Made by a program: the position numbers and the translations under genes. The notes beneath the pieces are model-generated. The model was not told the origin of the DNA and did not search any database. It saw nothing but the letters and a program-made list of their open reading frames with translations. From Paludibacter jiangxiensis (GTDB taxonomy: Bacteria; Bacteroidota; Bacteroidia; Bacteroidales; Paludibacteraceae), in contig NZ_BDCR01000001.1 in NCBI RefSeq assembly GCF_001618385.1, positions 62,001 through 126,000 of the forward strand: a stretch of 64,000 nucleotides of DNA. The letters are read 5' to 3'. Within the stretch, counting starts at the first letter, position 1. Each line of letters opens with the position of its first letter. Below are positions 35,254 to 45,107 of the stretch, piece by piece.

Positions 35254-35820
35254 CAAAACAGCCCTACTATCAAGCTTTTCAATCTGAGCATGCGAAAGAC
35301 CTTCTGCTTGCAATATTTTGAATTGACGAAAGAATCATCGAATACAGAGCCAAAAGGCATAGTCAACCTGACGGTCAAATAAACGTTGGAAAAAACTTAA
35401 AGTTCCACGACAAAATCACCTCCCAAAGCCATACGCAATGTTCATTTGAGGTCAAATTCCACATTATTTAGACCAAACCAAAATGTTTAATTATTGTTTA
35501 TTTTCCCGCCTTTTTTATTAATTTTTATTTTTGTTTATGTAGCCATTTTTGACTATTACTTATTTCGTATTGCTTCGAACAGAGGTTTATGTAATTTTTA
35601 AAATATAGACAAATCATAGTCAAAATCAAAAAATAGGCATTTTTTTAATATTATATGTGAATAATAAATCGAATATAGCAAATAAAAACAACATTTTGTA
35701 TATTATAATTAATTACGCCCTATACCCAAACGCTCACTTAAATTAAAAATCAGCCTGTTATGTTTTATTTGCTAATTTAACATTTAGTTGTACTACATTT
35801 TTATTTCCTCAAAAAGGTAC

Positions 35821-35828
35821 TATATTTG
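35821..35828 (+). promoter_or_regulatory. -7 box for era
   Basis: TATATTTG is a match to TAnnTTTG. A downstream AAAGGAGG (35848-35855) and a palindrome GTGTTTGAAACAC (35855-35867) lie in the leader. Confidence 0.6.
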
Positions 35829-35887
35829 CAACCCATTTCCTTTTTTTAAAGGAGGTGTTTGAAACACGTCATTTGATCCAAAAAATT

Positions 35888-36778
35888 ATGCATAAAGCAG
35901 GCTTTGTAAATATTGTAGGGAACCCCAATGTAGGCAAATCAACATTAATGAATGCACTGGTGGGAGAACGCATCTCTATCATCACCTCCAAAGCACAGAC
36001 AACCCGCCATCGCATAATGGGAATTGTAAATGGCGAAGATTTTCAAATTGTATATTCTGACACCCCTGGTGTTTTAAAACCGCACTACAAACTTCAAAAA
36101 TCAATGCTGGGATTTTCCCAGTCAGCATTGACTGATGCTGATATACTGCTTTACGTCACAGACGTAATAGACTCGAGTGATAAAAATGCTGATTTTATCG
36201 AGATGGTAAAGCAGCATGCAGGCGATTATAAGATCATTTTGGTAGTCAACAAAATTGACTTGGTAGACGAAACTAAGCTTATTGAGATTGTTGACAGCTG
36301 GCATACAATTTTACCTGAAGCAGAAGTAATTCCAATTTCTGCCACTCAGAAGTTCAACATCGATCCGTTGTTAAAACGCATCAAAGAATTATTGCCAGAT
36401 TCGCCTCCATTTTTTGATAAAGACGCTTTAACGGACAAACCGGAGCGCTTTTTTGTAACAGAAATAATCCGAGAGAAAATCCTTTTGAACTACGACAAAG
36501 AAATTCCTTACTCTGTCGAAGTCGTAGTCGAACAATTTAAAGAGGAAACCAAATTAATTCGTATCAATGCTGTAATTTATGCCGAAAGAGATTCGCAAAA
36601 GGGAATTCTGATTGGACATCAGGGAAAATCCCTCCGCAAAGTCGGCATGGAGGCCAGAAAAGATATCGAAGCTTTTTTTGGTAAGCAAGTATATCTTGAA
36701 CTATTTATTAAAGTAGAAAAAGACTGGAGAAACCGTGAAACTAAATTACGGAATTTCGGATACCATATCTCCGATTGA
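35888..36778 (+). CDS. era: GTPase Era
   Basis: Essential GTPase that binds the 3' end of 16S rRNA and assists 30S maturation. The 296-aa product from ATG 35888 begins MHKAGFVNIVGNPNVGKST (Walker A/G1), with TTRHRIMGI (switch I), DTPGVLKP (G3), NKIDLVD (G4), and a C-terminal KH domain containing GILIGHQGKSLRKVGMEARK. An in-frame GTG at 35855 would add 11 residues but touches the Shine-Dalgarno-like AAAGGAGG, leaving no spacer. The ATG start gives the usual family N terminus. Confidence 0.97.
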   Translation: MHKAGFVNIVGNPNVGKSTLMNALVGERISIITSKAQTTRHRIMGIVNGEDFQIVYSDTPGVLKPHYKLQKSMLGFSQSALTDADILLYVTDVIDSSDKNADFIEMVKQHAGDYKIILVVNKIDLVDETKLIEIVDSWHTILPEAEVIPISATQKFNIDPLLKRIKELLPDSPPFFDKDALTDKPERFFVTEIIREKILLNYDKEIPYSVEVVVEQFKEETKLIRINAVIYAERDSQKGILIGHQGKSLRKVGMEARKDIEAFFGKQVYLELFIKVEKDWRNRETKLRNFGYHISD

Positions 36779-36800
36779 TCTTTTTCTTTCATCAACGATG

Positions 36801-36820
36801 ACATCCTAAGAACAGGATGT
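36801..36820 (+). terminator. Possible weak terminator after era
   Basis: ACATCCT / AGGATGT form a 7-bp stem with a 6-nt loop, followed by the pyrimidine-rich TCTTTCTCTG rather than a pure T run. Confidence 0.45.
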
Positions 36821-36879
36821 TCTTTCTCTGTCGATCTGACAATGTTGTGCATGCTCGCAACCACTTCCAGGTCAATTTC

Positions 36880-36890
36880 AATCTAAAGAG
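36880..36890 (+). repeat. Recurring motif core AATCTAAAGAG, copy 3
   Basis: The 11-mer is followed directly by GACTTTACACCA, which resembles the ACTTTCACAAG second half of copies 1 and 2 without the 16-17 nt spacer. It lies in the spacer between era and the first T9SS surface protein. Confidence 0.4.
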
Positions 36891-37031
36891 GACTTTACAC
36901 CAACTCTGAACGAGAGCGTTTATTCTACGCCCTGTTTCGAGCCGTGTATGGTCTTGTAGGAATCATACACTCTTACGAGATCTGCACTTTACACTTAATC
37001 AACTGTAAGGCTGTAACTTAACTCTATATAG

Positions 37032-39308
37032 ATGAACAAATTCATTTGTTCCATTGTCATTGTTCTGTTGTGTTTTCTGAATCAAAACTTGTTCGCAAAA
37101 ACTAATAATTGCGACAATCTTAGTTTTGAGAGAGGAGATTTCACAAACTGGACAGGGAAGACCTGGCTCCATTTCTACACAGAAATTCTCAATCCGGCAA
37201 CCGGGATTGAGCCAGGACGACATACAATCATGTCTGATACTACAGCTTACGACAAAAATACTGGAGGAAAACTCAAACTGATTCCCCCGGGATATAAATA
37301 TGCTGCACGCTTGGGCGATTCGATCAGCGGATGCCTTTCTCAGAGTCTTTCCTACACACTGACAGTCGATTCTACCAACGCACTTTTTATCTGGAAATTT
37401 GCAGTGGTGCTACAAGATCCGCTACATGACCACCTATCCGACGAACAACCCCGCTTCAAAATAACGCTGGAAGATCAGGACGGAAATATCATATCGTCCT
37501 GCAGTCAGTATGACGTCAATGCGGCTGAACACATCCCCGGATTTCAGACCTATTATCCTGAAGGATTTTCACGCGATTCTGACAATGTCACGATGATTGT
37601 CTGGCGAGACTGGACTACAGCAGCCGCAAACCTCATGCCATTTTACGGCAAGAAGGTAACCCTCACTTTCACCTCTGAAGACTGCACCAAACAAGGACAT
37701 TTTGGTTATGCCTATTTCGTAGCCGAATGCCACCCTATGATAATATCCGTCAATTATTGCAAAGACGACACGGATGCCCGCCTCGAAGCTCCGGAAGGGT
37801 TTTCCGATTATGTATGGACACCGGGCAACATAAAAGGCCGGGTTCTCACAGTAAATAATGCCACACTTGGAAATCAATACAACTGTTCTTTCAACTCCGT
37901 TATGGGTTGTCAGGTTGAGCTTTCCGCCTCAATAGTCAGGACAACACCAAACGCATCCTTCAAATGTTCATTGCTTGATGCTCAAAAAAGAACATACAAA
38001 TTCATCAACACCTCTACTACGAGTAACGGAACGATCTCTGACTTCTCTTGGAATTTTGGAGACGGAACTTCATCAACAGAGCTGAGTCCCACCCATACAT
38101 ACATATCTTCAGGCATACACCATGTGACGTTAGAAATCGTATCATCGCCTTCCGGATGCAGAAGCAGCCAAAGTATAGAGATCGACGACAAAGAATCTGT
38201 CCCACTTTCCATTAACGGAGATCCATCGTTTTGCCACGGTCAAAATGCAACCCTAACCGCTAGCGGCAGAATCCGGTATCATTGGAGTACAGGCGAAACA
38301 ACTCCAACAGTTCACATATCCAGAAGCGGATCTTTTTTCGTAGTTGGGTGGAAAGAAAACGGATCTCAAGACACGGCATTTGTAAAAGTCAAAGAAAAAG
38401 CATTGCCTACAGTTACTATTTCCGGATCAAAAACATTATGCCACGGTTATTCCACGACTCTAACCGCAAAAGGGGCAGAGACTTACACCTGGAACACAAA
38501 CGAAACATCTGAATCCATAAGCATTTCTGCTGCAGGCATTTACTCTGTCTCTGGAATTACCACCGAAGGTTGCAAATCTGATGTCGTTTATGCTGAAGTA
38601 ACGCAGGATACTGACTGGAAACCAGCCATCACCGGAGATTCTTTATTTTGCACAAACGCAAACACCACTCTTACGGCGTCAGGGGCAGCAGCTTATCAAT
38701 GGAACAATGGAAGCACATCACAATCAATCACAATAAACACGGAAGGCACCTATATAGTTACCGGAACAAATAAAAACGGATGCAAAGCTCAATCTTCTAT
38801 GCATGTTTCCAAAATTCCATTGCCGGATGTAAATTTCAAACTGTCACCTGACAAGTTGGACTTACGGAATCCTGTCATATCAGGCGACATTGCCACTAAC
38901 AAAGAGATTAATTACGAATGGCAACTTGGCGATGGTACGATTACCAACAGCCCCACCTTTACTCATAAATACAATGTTTCCAATTCCGGCACCGGATATA
39001 CCATTACTTTAAATGCAGTTGATCAGTATGGCTGTGCCAACTCGCTGACAAAGAACATAATTCTTGACTTGAAAGTTCCCAACGTTTTCACTCCTAATAA
39101 CGACGGGCACAATGATACCTTTATGCCTGACTACGACCTTCAGATCTACGATCGCAACGGAATCCTTCTATACAATGGCAATCAGGGATGGAATGGCACT
39201 TACAAAGGTGCAAAAATGGATCCCGATGCTTATTTCTACCTCTTACGATATGTTGATGCCAACAACATAGCACAAGTCAAAAAAGGCAGTGTCATGCTGG
39301 TAAGGTAG
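37032..39308 (+). CDS. T9SS type B secreted surface protein with PKD-like repeats (1 of 3)
   Basis: A 758-aa protein exported by Sec and then T9SS. The signal peptide is MNKFICSIVIVLLCFLNQNL then FA. The N-terminal domain (about 25-250) starts with NLSFERGDFTNWTGKTW and is shared with the next two proteins. A PKD domain (DFSWNFGDGTSSTELSPTHT) and three short repeats with the pattern C..N.TLTASG...Y.W..G..S..I.I...G.Y.V.G follow, then a second PKD-like unit. The last 78 residues are a CHU_C/gliding-motility C-terminal sorting domain: PNVFTPNNDGHNDTFMPDYD, LQIYDRNGILLYNGN, GSVMLVR. Likely an adhesin or surface filament; the ligand is unknown. Confidence 0.85.
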   Translation: MNKFICSIVIVLLCFLNQNLFAKTNNCDNLSFERGDFTNWTGKTWLHFYTEILNPATGIEPGRHTIMSDTTAYDKNTGGKLKLIPPGYKYAARLGDSISGCLSQSLSYTLTVDSTNALFIWKFAVVLQDPLHDHLSDEQPRFKITLEDQDGNIISSCSQYDVNAAEHIPGFQTYYPEGFSRDSDNVTMIVWRDWTTAAANLMPFYGKKVTLTFTSEDCTKQGHFGYAYFVAECHPMIISVNYCKDDTDARLEAPEGFSDYVWTPGNIKGRVLTVNNATLGNQYNCSFNSVMGCQVELSASIVRTTPNASFKCSLLDAQKRTYKFINTSTTSNGTISDFSWNFGDGTSSTELSPTHTYISSGIHHVTLEIVSSPSGCRSSQSIEIDDKESVPLSINGDPSFCHGQNATLTASGRIRYHWSTGETTPTVHISRSGSFFVVGWKENGSQDTAFVKVKEKALPTVTISGSKTLCHGYSTTLTAKGAETYTWNTNETSESISISAAGIYSVSGITTEGCKSDVVYAEVTQDTDWKPAITGDSLFCTNANTTLTASGAAAYQWNNGSTSQSITINTEGTYIVTGTNKNGCKAQSSMHVSKIPLPDVNFKLSPDKLDLRNPVISGDIATNKEINYEWQLGDGTITNSPTFTHKYNVSNSGTGYTITLNAVDQYGCANSLTKNIILDLKVPNVFTPNNDGHNDTFMPDYDLQIYDRNGILLYNGNQGWNGTYKGAKMDPDAYFYLLRYVDANNIAQVKKGSVMLVR

Positions 39309-39349
39309 ACCTCATTTTGCTGACAATAAAAAAGACATTCTCTTGTTGA

Positions 39350-39380
39350 TTTGTCGAATCTAACAAAAAACTTAACTTTG
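39350..39380 (+). promoter_or_regulatory. Full Bacteroidetes promoter for the second surface-protein gene
   Basis: TTTG (39350-39353), 19 nt, then TAACTTTG (39373-39380) matches both the -33 and -7 consensus elements exactly. It lies 24 nt upstream of ATG 39405, supporting that start. Confidence 0.75.
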
Positions 39381-39404
39381 TGCATCTATTTATATGCACG
39401 GTTC

Positions 39405-41564
39405 ATGATTCTGCCAAGATCGACAACGAGAAAAATCCTGTTTTTATTTTTACTTTTATCCAACTTTGTGTCTGCTACAAATCCAAACTTAAAAAATATT
39501 GGCTTTGAAAACGGATTTACAGGATGGATAGGTAAAACCTGGATTTATTATACTTCTAATGGAGGTGTAAAAACGACTCCGACTATAGTGACATTACCCT
39601 ATGACCCCAGTATTGTCCTCATGTCAGACCAAACCGCCTACGACCTTTACACAAACAGCCAATTAAAAACTATTCCTTCTGGTTACAAATACAGTGCCCG
39701 ACTTGGTTCTTACAAGAATGGAAGCCCAAATGGGAGAGATCAAAGTCTCGAATATACGCTTAATGTCAACCCTTCGAACGAATTACTTACCATTAAATTT
39801 GCAGTTGTGCTTGAAATGCCGAAACCAACGCAATCGACACACACTGAAGAACAAATGCCTCGCTTCATCATTTCTATTTTAGATAAAAACGGGAATGAAA
39901 TTCCAAATTTTTGCAACAAATTTGACGAAAACACATTGACACTTGACAACATGCAACAAGTTACGCTACCCACAACACAACAAATTGTCAGATGGCGTGA
40001 CTGGAAAGCAATATCTGCCAATCTAAAAGAGAAGGAAGGGCAAGACGTCACGATTAAATTCACCACAATGGATTGCACCCCGGGAGGACATTTCGGCTAT
40101 GCATACATTGTGGTGGATTCTCAGCCATTATATATAACTACAAAATTCTGTGGAAACAACGAAGATGCCACCTTGACAGCACCAGATGGATTTAAGTCTT
40201 ACACATGGAAACACAATGGCTCCATAATCGGATCAAACTATGAATGCAAAGTCCCCAACGCCAAAGAAGGGGAAATATACTCCTGCATTTTCACAACCGA
40301 AGCCGGATGCAACGACAGCTTATCCACCACCATAAAAAGAATACAACCAATTGCCGATTTCAAATTCACAACAACCGGCTGCACAAACCAAACCAACACT
40401 GTTAAATTCACTAACAATTCGATAGCCGACGCGCTACATCCTTCCGACGCATCCGCATCCCTTTCATATCAATGGAATTTTGGAGATGGAAAGACTTCGG
40501 CTGCAGCTGACACTACTTACACCTTTTCCACCTCCGGCATGCAAAAGGTAAACCTCAAGGTCACCAGCTATCCATCTACCTGCACAGCATCCAAAGACAC
40601 AATGATTGAGGTTTTTTATCCACCATTAATCGGGATAAAAGGAGACACTACCTATTGTCCGAACCAGGTCACCAACCTTAAAGGCTATGGCGCGGATCAT
40701 TACAAATGGATTCAGATAGATGGCTCTCAGACAGGCTTACAAGATTCTCTGTTGGTAGGAAGCCCCGGAGGAAAAGTCGGATTAATCGGATACTCAAAAA
40801 ATGACGCTTGCTACACAACAAAATATCTTAACATCAGTGAAGAACCAATCTGGAATTTAGATGTATGTGGAGATCCGTTCTTCTGCACAGGCGACAGCAC
40901 CACTTTAGTGGCTTCGGGCGAGGGAATCAGCTATCTATGGAATTCTCAAAATCTGCACAGCCCAGCAATCACAATCAGCAAACAAGGCACTTATGAAGTT
41001 GTTGCAACCAACAAAAGAGGATGTCAGCTTTCGTGGTCAGATAATGTAAAAGAAATACCGCTTCCAAGCACATCATTCAGCGTTGATCCAACAGTAATAA
41101 ATACCAAACATAATCAGGTGGTCTGTTCCATTACTCCGGAAAACGATGATATGACTTATGAGTGGGACATGGGGGACAAAACTACTGAAAAGGGAGTTCT
41201 ATTTACTCACTATTACTCGGGGAATAGTGGAATAGGCAAGTACGATATTATGCTCACGGCCATCAACAATGTTTATGGATGCAGGAGCAAAGCAAGCCAA
41301 AGCATCATCATGGAACCTTTTATCCCAAATGTGTTTACTCCCAATGGAGATTCCATGAATGATTATTTTATGCCAAATTATGACCTTGAAGTATTTGACC
41401 GGCAAGGCATTTTAGTATATAAAGGGAACAAGGATAGTGAAGGTTGGGACGGCAAATACAAAGGCATCAAAGCCGACCCCGATACTTATTTTTATATTCT
41501 ACACTATATTGATTATACAAACACACAACGCACAGCCAAAGGTTTTGTAATGTTAGTGAGATAA
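39405..41564 (+). CDS. T9SS type B secreted surface protein with PKD-like repeats (2 of 3)
   Basis: 719 aa from ATG 39405; an upstream in-frame TTG at 39351 lies inside the promoter and is rejected. The signal segment is KILFLFLLLSNFVSA. The N-terminal domain (NLKNIGFENGFTGWIGKTWI) matches its neighbours. A PKD unit (SYQWNFGDGKTSAAADTTYT) follows, then repeats including FFCTGDSTTLVASGEGISYL and a second PKD-like unit (MTYEWDMGDKTTEKGVLFTH). The type B sorting domain begins PNVFTPNGDSMNDYFMPNYD and ends FVMLVR. It has its own perfect promoter, so the three genes need not be expressed at equal levels. Confidence 0.85.
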   Translation: MILPRSTTRKILFLFLLLSNFVSATNPNLKNIGFENGFTGWIGKTWIYYTSNGGVKTTPTIVTLPYDPSIVLMSDQTAYDLYTNSQLKTIPSGYKYSARLGSYKNGSPNGRDQSLEYTLNVNPSNELLTIKFAVVLEMPKPTQSTHTEEQMPRFIISILDKNGNEIPNFCNKFDENTLTLDNMQQVTLPTTQQIVRWRDWKAISANLKEKEGQDVTIKFTTMDCTPGGHFGYAYIVVDSQPLYITTKFCGNNEDATLTAPDGFKSYTWKHNGSIIGSNYECKVPNAKEGEIYSCIFTTEAGCNDSLSTTIKRIQPIADFKFTTTGCTNQTNTVKFTNNSIADALHPSDASASLSYQWNFGDGKTSAAADTTYTFSTSGMQKVNLKVTSYPSTCTASKDTMIEVFYPPLIGIKGDTTYCPNQVTNLKGYGADHYKWIQIDGSQTGLQDSLLVGSPGGKVGLIGYSKNDACYTTKYLNISEEPIWNLDVCGDPFFCTGDSTTLVASGEGISYLWNSQNLHSPAITISKQGTYEVVATNKRGCQLSWSDNVKEIPLPSTSFSVDPTVINTKHNQVVCSITPENDDMTYEWDMGDKTTEKGVLFTHYYSGNSGIGKYDIMLTAINNVYGCRSKASQSIIMEPFIPNVFTPNGDSMNDYFMPNYDLEVFDRQGILVYKGNKDSEGWDGKYKGIKADPDTYFYILHYIDYTNTQRTAKGFVMLVR

Positions 41565-41651
41565 TAAAAATTTGTTTTTTACACATAAACGAACAATAAC
41601 ATAGCGCTCTGGTGAGTTTTAAACTATCAGTGAATAGTTTGCGGACAAACA

Positions 41652-41678
41652 AACTGTAAATGTGCCCTCTTTACAGTT
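41652..41678 (+). terminator. Hairpin after the second surface-protein gene
   Basis: A 9-bp perfect stem (AACTGTAAA / TTTACAGTT) with a 9-nt loop. No T run follows, so it may be a weak terminator or a dyad regulatory site upstream of the third gene. Confidence 0.4.
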
Positions 41679-41782
41679 AACAACAATACTAACCTGTTCA
41701 ATTTAGTTATTTACCTTGTAACACGGGCAGATTCATAATACAAACGCAATCTGCTTTCATTGGACCAAAGACTCCCAATATT

Positions 41783-44014
41783 ATGAACAAACGGCACAAT
41801 CTCATAATTGGACTTATAATCTGCTTAACAATTATCTCGTTAGGTTTATTCGGTGCAAATCCCAATCTGATTAACCTGGGATTTGAGAACGGAAATTTTA
41901 ACGGATGGACCGGATATACAAGAGTTTATAGCACTGACGTACCGACTTACAACACCCCGTGGATTCAGGTCTTATTACCCAACAGTCGCAGACAGGTAAT
42001 CATGACGGATACGACAGCATATGATCCAACGGTAGGCAATTTGCTAAAGATCATCCCTAAAGGCTATAAATATTCAGCCAGATTAGGTGATGTTATTAGA
42101 TCTGCTGATGTCACGCAAGGTAATAATATGGGATTTAGATGCTGGCAACAAAAATTACAATACAAATTAGCTGTTGATTCGACTAATTCTCTTCTGATAA
42201 TGAAATTTGCCTGTGTATTGCAATATGCATCCGACCACTCAACTTTAGTGGAACCCCGCTTCAAACTCACCCTCTACGATTCATCTGGCAATGAGATCAA
42301 CACTTGCACCAACTATGACGTGTATTCTTCAAGCAATTCGGTTAAAGGGTTTCAGACCTACAATTCAACCAACTCCCTCTATTCAATCGCGCCACAAATC
42401 CAATGGAGAGACTGGACAACAGTAGGTGCTGATCTGTCCGCATACAAAGGACAGACTATCACTCTCGAATTCATGTCTACCGACTGTACCGGAAGATTTC
42501 ACTTTGGTTACGCCTATTTTGTAGCCGATTACCAACCGATGAAAATTTCCACCGATTTTTGTGGTTCTTCCGATACGGCGAAGTTGACTGCCCCGACCGG
42601 ATTTGAAAGCTATCGGTGGCGTGATGTAAACACTCACAAAATAGTAAACACGGACACAACTCTGTCAACGCTAGCGGTACCAATGATTGGGAAAGACAGT
42701 GTCATCTATCATTGCATTATGCGGTCGGCCACCGGCTGTATAGACTCCCTTTCCACAACTATTCTGAAATACAAACCAGTCGCTTCTTTCACCGCAAAAA
42801 TGGTTGGGTCTTGTACTGCCGACAGCGTTCAATTCTCGAATCTTGCAACCACAAACCGAGGGAAACTTACTTACCTTTGGGACTACGGAGATGGCACAAC
42901 AGACACTATTTCCAGCAAAGTCCACTTGCATCATTACAACACATCAGGACATCATAAGGTTACCCTGACGGTGTATAATCCACCGTCTACCTGCTCTATA
43001 GATACGGTTAAAGACGTTGAATCCATTGACGTTGATTTAGTAGGCTTAAAAGCAGACCAAGATTCAATCTGCATCGGAAGTTCAACTGGAAAATTACGCG
43101 CAAACGGTGCTTGGACGTATGAATGGAGTACTAATCCCGGCACGTTTAATCTTGACAGTATCAAATCGGGCTTATCGGCAGGAACCTACTGGGTAAAGGG
43201 ATACGACTCTACGCATAATTGCACCTCCAACAAACATTACACCACCATTTCTGAAGAAAGCGAATGGATGGATTCAATTCAGGGACACAACTGGTTTTGC
43301 TCGGGCGATAGCACTAAACTATACGCCTCCGGTTGGTATGTAAACATGAACAAACAGACAGGCATTGCAAAAACACCACTAACGTATCAATGGAGCAATG
43401 GAGCTTTAACTGACACCATCAACACCAACAAAGCTGGAACCTATACCGTTATCGCGACAGACAAATGGGGCTGTTCCCGAACCTCTTCGTACAATGTCAA
43501 AGAAAAAGTATTACCTTTGATAAATTTCACAGTCTCACCAAACACCATAAATTCTAAGAGAAACTTAGTCTCGTGCTCCATCAATCAGGAGCCAAGCGTA
43601 TTATACAACTGGACTTTTGGAGACAACACTGGTGTATCGACGGGCAATTCAGTTATTCACTACTATAGCCAGAATCTACCGTCAGCTCTTTATACAATAG
43701 CGCTCAAAGACAGTGACACCGTCTACGGTTGCACAAATTCAGGAACAACGTCAATCCTTTTAGAACCGTTCGTTCCGAATGTATTTACGCCAAACGGAGA
43801 CGAACACAACGATTATTTTATGCCCAATTACGAAATGGACGTTTATGATCGTTACGGCATTTTGCTTTATTCAGGAACAAAGGAAAGCAACGGTTGGGAT
43901 GGTTCCTACAAAGGGCAGAGATTGGAACCGGACACTTATTTTTATATTATACATTACACTGATTATAACAATCAGAAACAAACTATCAAAGGGTACATCA
44001 CCTTAATCCGATAA
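41783..44014 (+). CDS. T9SS type B secreted surface protein with PKD-like repeats (3 of 3)
   Basis: A 743-aa protein. The signal peptide is near MNKRHNLIIGLIICLTIISL then GLFGA. The N-terminal domain (NLINLGFENGNFNGWTGYTR) is shared with the two preceding proteins, and the order of PKD (LTYLWDYGDGTTDTISSKVH), repeat and PKD-like (VLYNWTFGDNTGVSTGNSVI) units is the same. The C-terminal sorting domain is PNVFTPNGDEHNDYFMPNYE then MDVYDRYGILLYSG and ends GYITLIR. It is followed 6 bp later by the PorP/SprF-like gene, so the two are co-transcribed and probably functionally paired. Confidence 0.85.
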   Translation: MNKRHNLIIGLIICLTIISLGLFGANPNLINLGFENGNFNGWTGYTRVYSTDVPTYNTPWIQVLLPNSRRQVIMTDTTAYDPTVGNLLKIIPKGYKYSARLGDVIRSADVTQGNNMGFRCWQQKLQYKLAVDSTNSLLIMKFACVLQYASDHSTLVEPRFKLTLYDSSGNEINTCTNYDVYSSSNSVKGFQTYNSTNSLYSIAPQIQWRDWTTVGADLSAYKGQTITLEFMSTDCTGRFHFGYAYFVADYQPMKISTDFCGSSDTAKLTAPTGFESYRWRDVNTHKIVNTDTTLSTLAVPMIGKDSVIYHCIMRSATGCIDSLSTTILKYKPVASFTAKMVGSCTADSVQFSNLATTNRGKLTYLWDYGDGTTDTISSKVHLHHYNTSGHHKVTLTVYNPPSTCSIDTVKDVESIDVDLVGLKADQDSICIGSSTGKLRANGAWTYEWSTNPGTFNLDSIKSGLSAGTYWVKGYDSTHNCTSNKHYTTISEESEWMDSIQGHNWFCSGDSTKLYASGWYVNMNKQTGIAKTPLTYQWSNGALTDTINTNKAGTYTVIATDKWGCSRTSSYNVKEKVLPLINFTVSPNTINSKRNLVSCSINQEPSVLYNWTFGDNTGVSTGNSVIHYYSQNLPSALYTIALKDSDTVYGCTNSGTTSILLEPFVPNVFTPNGDEHNDYFMPNYEMDVYDRYGILLYSGTKESNGWDGSYKGQRLEPDTYFYIIHYTDYNNQKQTIKGYITLIR

Positions 44015-44020
44015 GAGAAC

Positions 44021-44986
44021 ATGAAGAGATTTTTACTGGTTACGTCAATTTCCCTTATGGCTGTATTTTATAGCAGTAGTGCACTTGCCCAGGCTGACAT
44101 TAGCATGACTACTCATTGGAATAACCGAGCCAACTACAATCCGGCTTCTATTGCCAAAACGGAATACATATACCTTTTCAGCAATGTTCGCCATCAATGG
44201 ACAGGCATCAGTGGGGCTCCAACGGTCATTAACGTACAAGCTTCGGAATACATTCATGACCTTCGTTCCGCTTTTGGAATTTCCATCATCAACGATAACA
44301 TAGGATTAACCAACGTACTCAATCCCACGATTACTTACGCATACCGCATGTCACCCAACGAAGATCTCGACTCTTGGTCTATTTCTCTGGGCCTATCGGC
44401 AGGACTTTTTGCCCGAACTATCAACGGATCCAAATATGATCCGACGGACACTACCGACCCGACATTAGTTTATTCAGACCTGACAACTTACAAACCGGAT
44501 GCCAACTTCGGGATAGAAGTCCAAACCAAAAATTTTATAGTGGGATTATCGACCACGCACCTTTTTGCCATTTCAAAAAACAGCGATTTATTTCAAAACA
44601 CCAACCATCGCTACTTATATGCAATTTACAAAAACACCAGCTCTGATTATTTTAATTTCAGTCTTGGCTCCGAAATTGTAAACAGAAACAACCTGACCGT
44701 TGTTGAAGCTAACTCCATGATACGCTTTAAGCATCCCACCGGTCTTTCTGACGGCCCCCGTGAACTTTTCGACTTTGGCCTAAGCTACCGGACAACCAAA
44801 CAATTATCGTTACTGTTAGGCGTAAATATCACGAGTAATTTCAGGGTTGGATATTCATATGATTATGATTTCAAGCTGAATACCAATCAATCCGGAACTC
44901 ATGAATTTATGCTGGAATACCGCATTCCGAACAAGGCCAGTTCTATTTGCGGAAGTTGTGACTATCAACGCGATTGGTATTTCTAA
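44021..44986 (+). CDS. PorP/SprF-family outer-membrane protein
   Basis: A 321-aa outer-membrane beta-barrel protein of the PorP/SprF family. The signal peptide ends near SSSALAQA (residue 25). The family N terminus TTHWNNRANYNPASIAKTEY is followed by FSNVRHQWTGISGAPTVINV, the hallmark motif of this family, and amphipathic strands to the C terminus. In Flavobacterium johnsoniae SprF is needed to secrete SprB, whose sorting domain is type B. By analogy this protein is the helper or anchor for the three upstream proteins. The 6-bp gap to the third of them supports this. Confidence 0.88.
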   Translation: MKRFLLVTSISLMAVFYSSSALAQADISMTTHWNNRANYNPASIAKTEYIYLFSNVRHQWTGISGAPTVINVQASEYIHDLRSAFGISIINDNIGLTNVLNPTITYAYRMSPNEDLDSWSISLGLSAGLFARTINGSKYDPTDTTDPTLVYSDLTTYKPDANFGIEVQTKNFIVGLSTTHLFAISKNSDLFQNTNHRYLYAIYKNTSSDYFNFSLGSEIVNRNNLTVVEANSMIRFKHPTGLSDGPRELFDFGLSYRTTKQLSLLLGVNITSNFRVGYSYDYDFKLNTNQSGTHEFMLEYRIPNKASSICGSCDYQRDWYF

Positions 44987-45042
44987 CCAACCCACCCAAC
45001 ATTTTTGCTTAATTATTGTTGTAAAACCTGTTTCCGAAATAG

Positions 45043-45050
45043 TATATTTG
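45043..45050 (+). promoter_or_regulatory. -7 box for bcp
   Basis: TATATTTG fits the consensus, with GTTG (45018-45021) 21 nt upstream as a -33 candidate. Confidence 0.6.
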
Positions 45051-45107
45051 TAACCGTTTGCGGTAAAATCCGGAACGGTTATTTTTTAACTTATAAATGC
45101 TACGATT

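Larger units (their letters stand above)
35162..35887. other. AT-rich divergent region between pectin operon and era
   Basis: The 726-bp spacer holds the pectin operon promoter and candidate operator (35189-35253), about 450 bp of very AT-rich DNA with no recognisable gene, and the era promoter and leader (35821-35887). No RNA gene was recognised. Confidence 0.6.

Noticed and set aside
35400-35820. AT-rich region upstream of era as a replication origin or RNA gene
   Set aside because: No DnaA-box cluster, no conserved stem structure and no dnaA/dnaN neighbours were seen.
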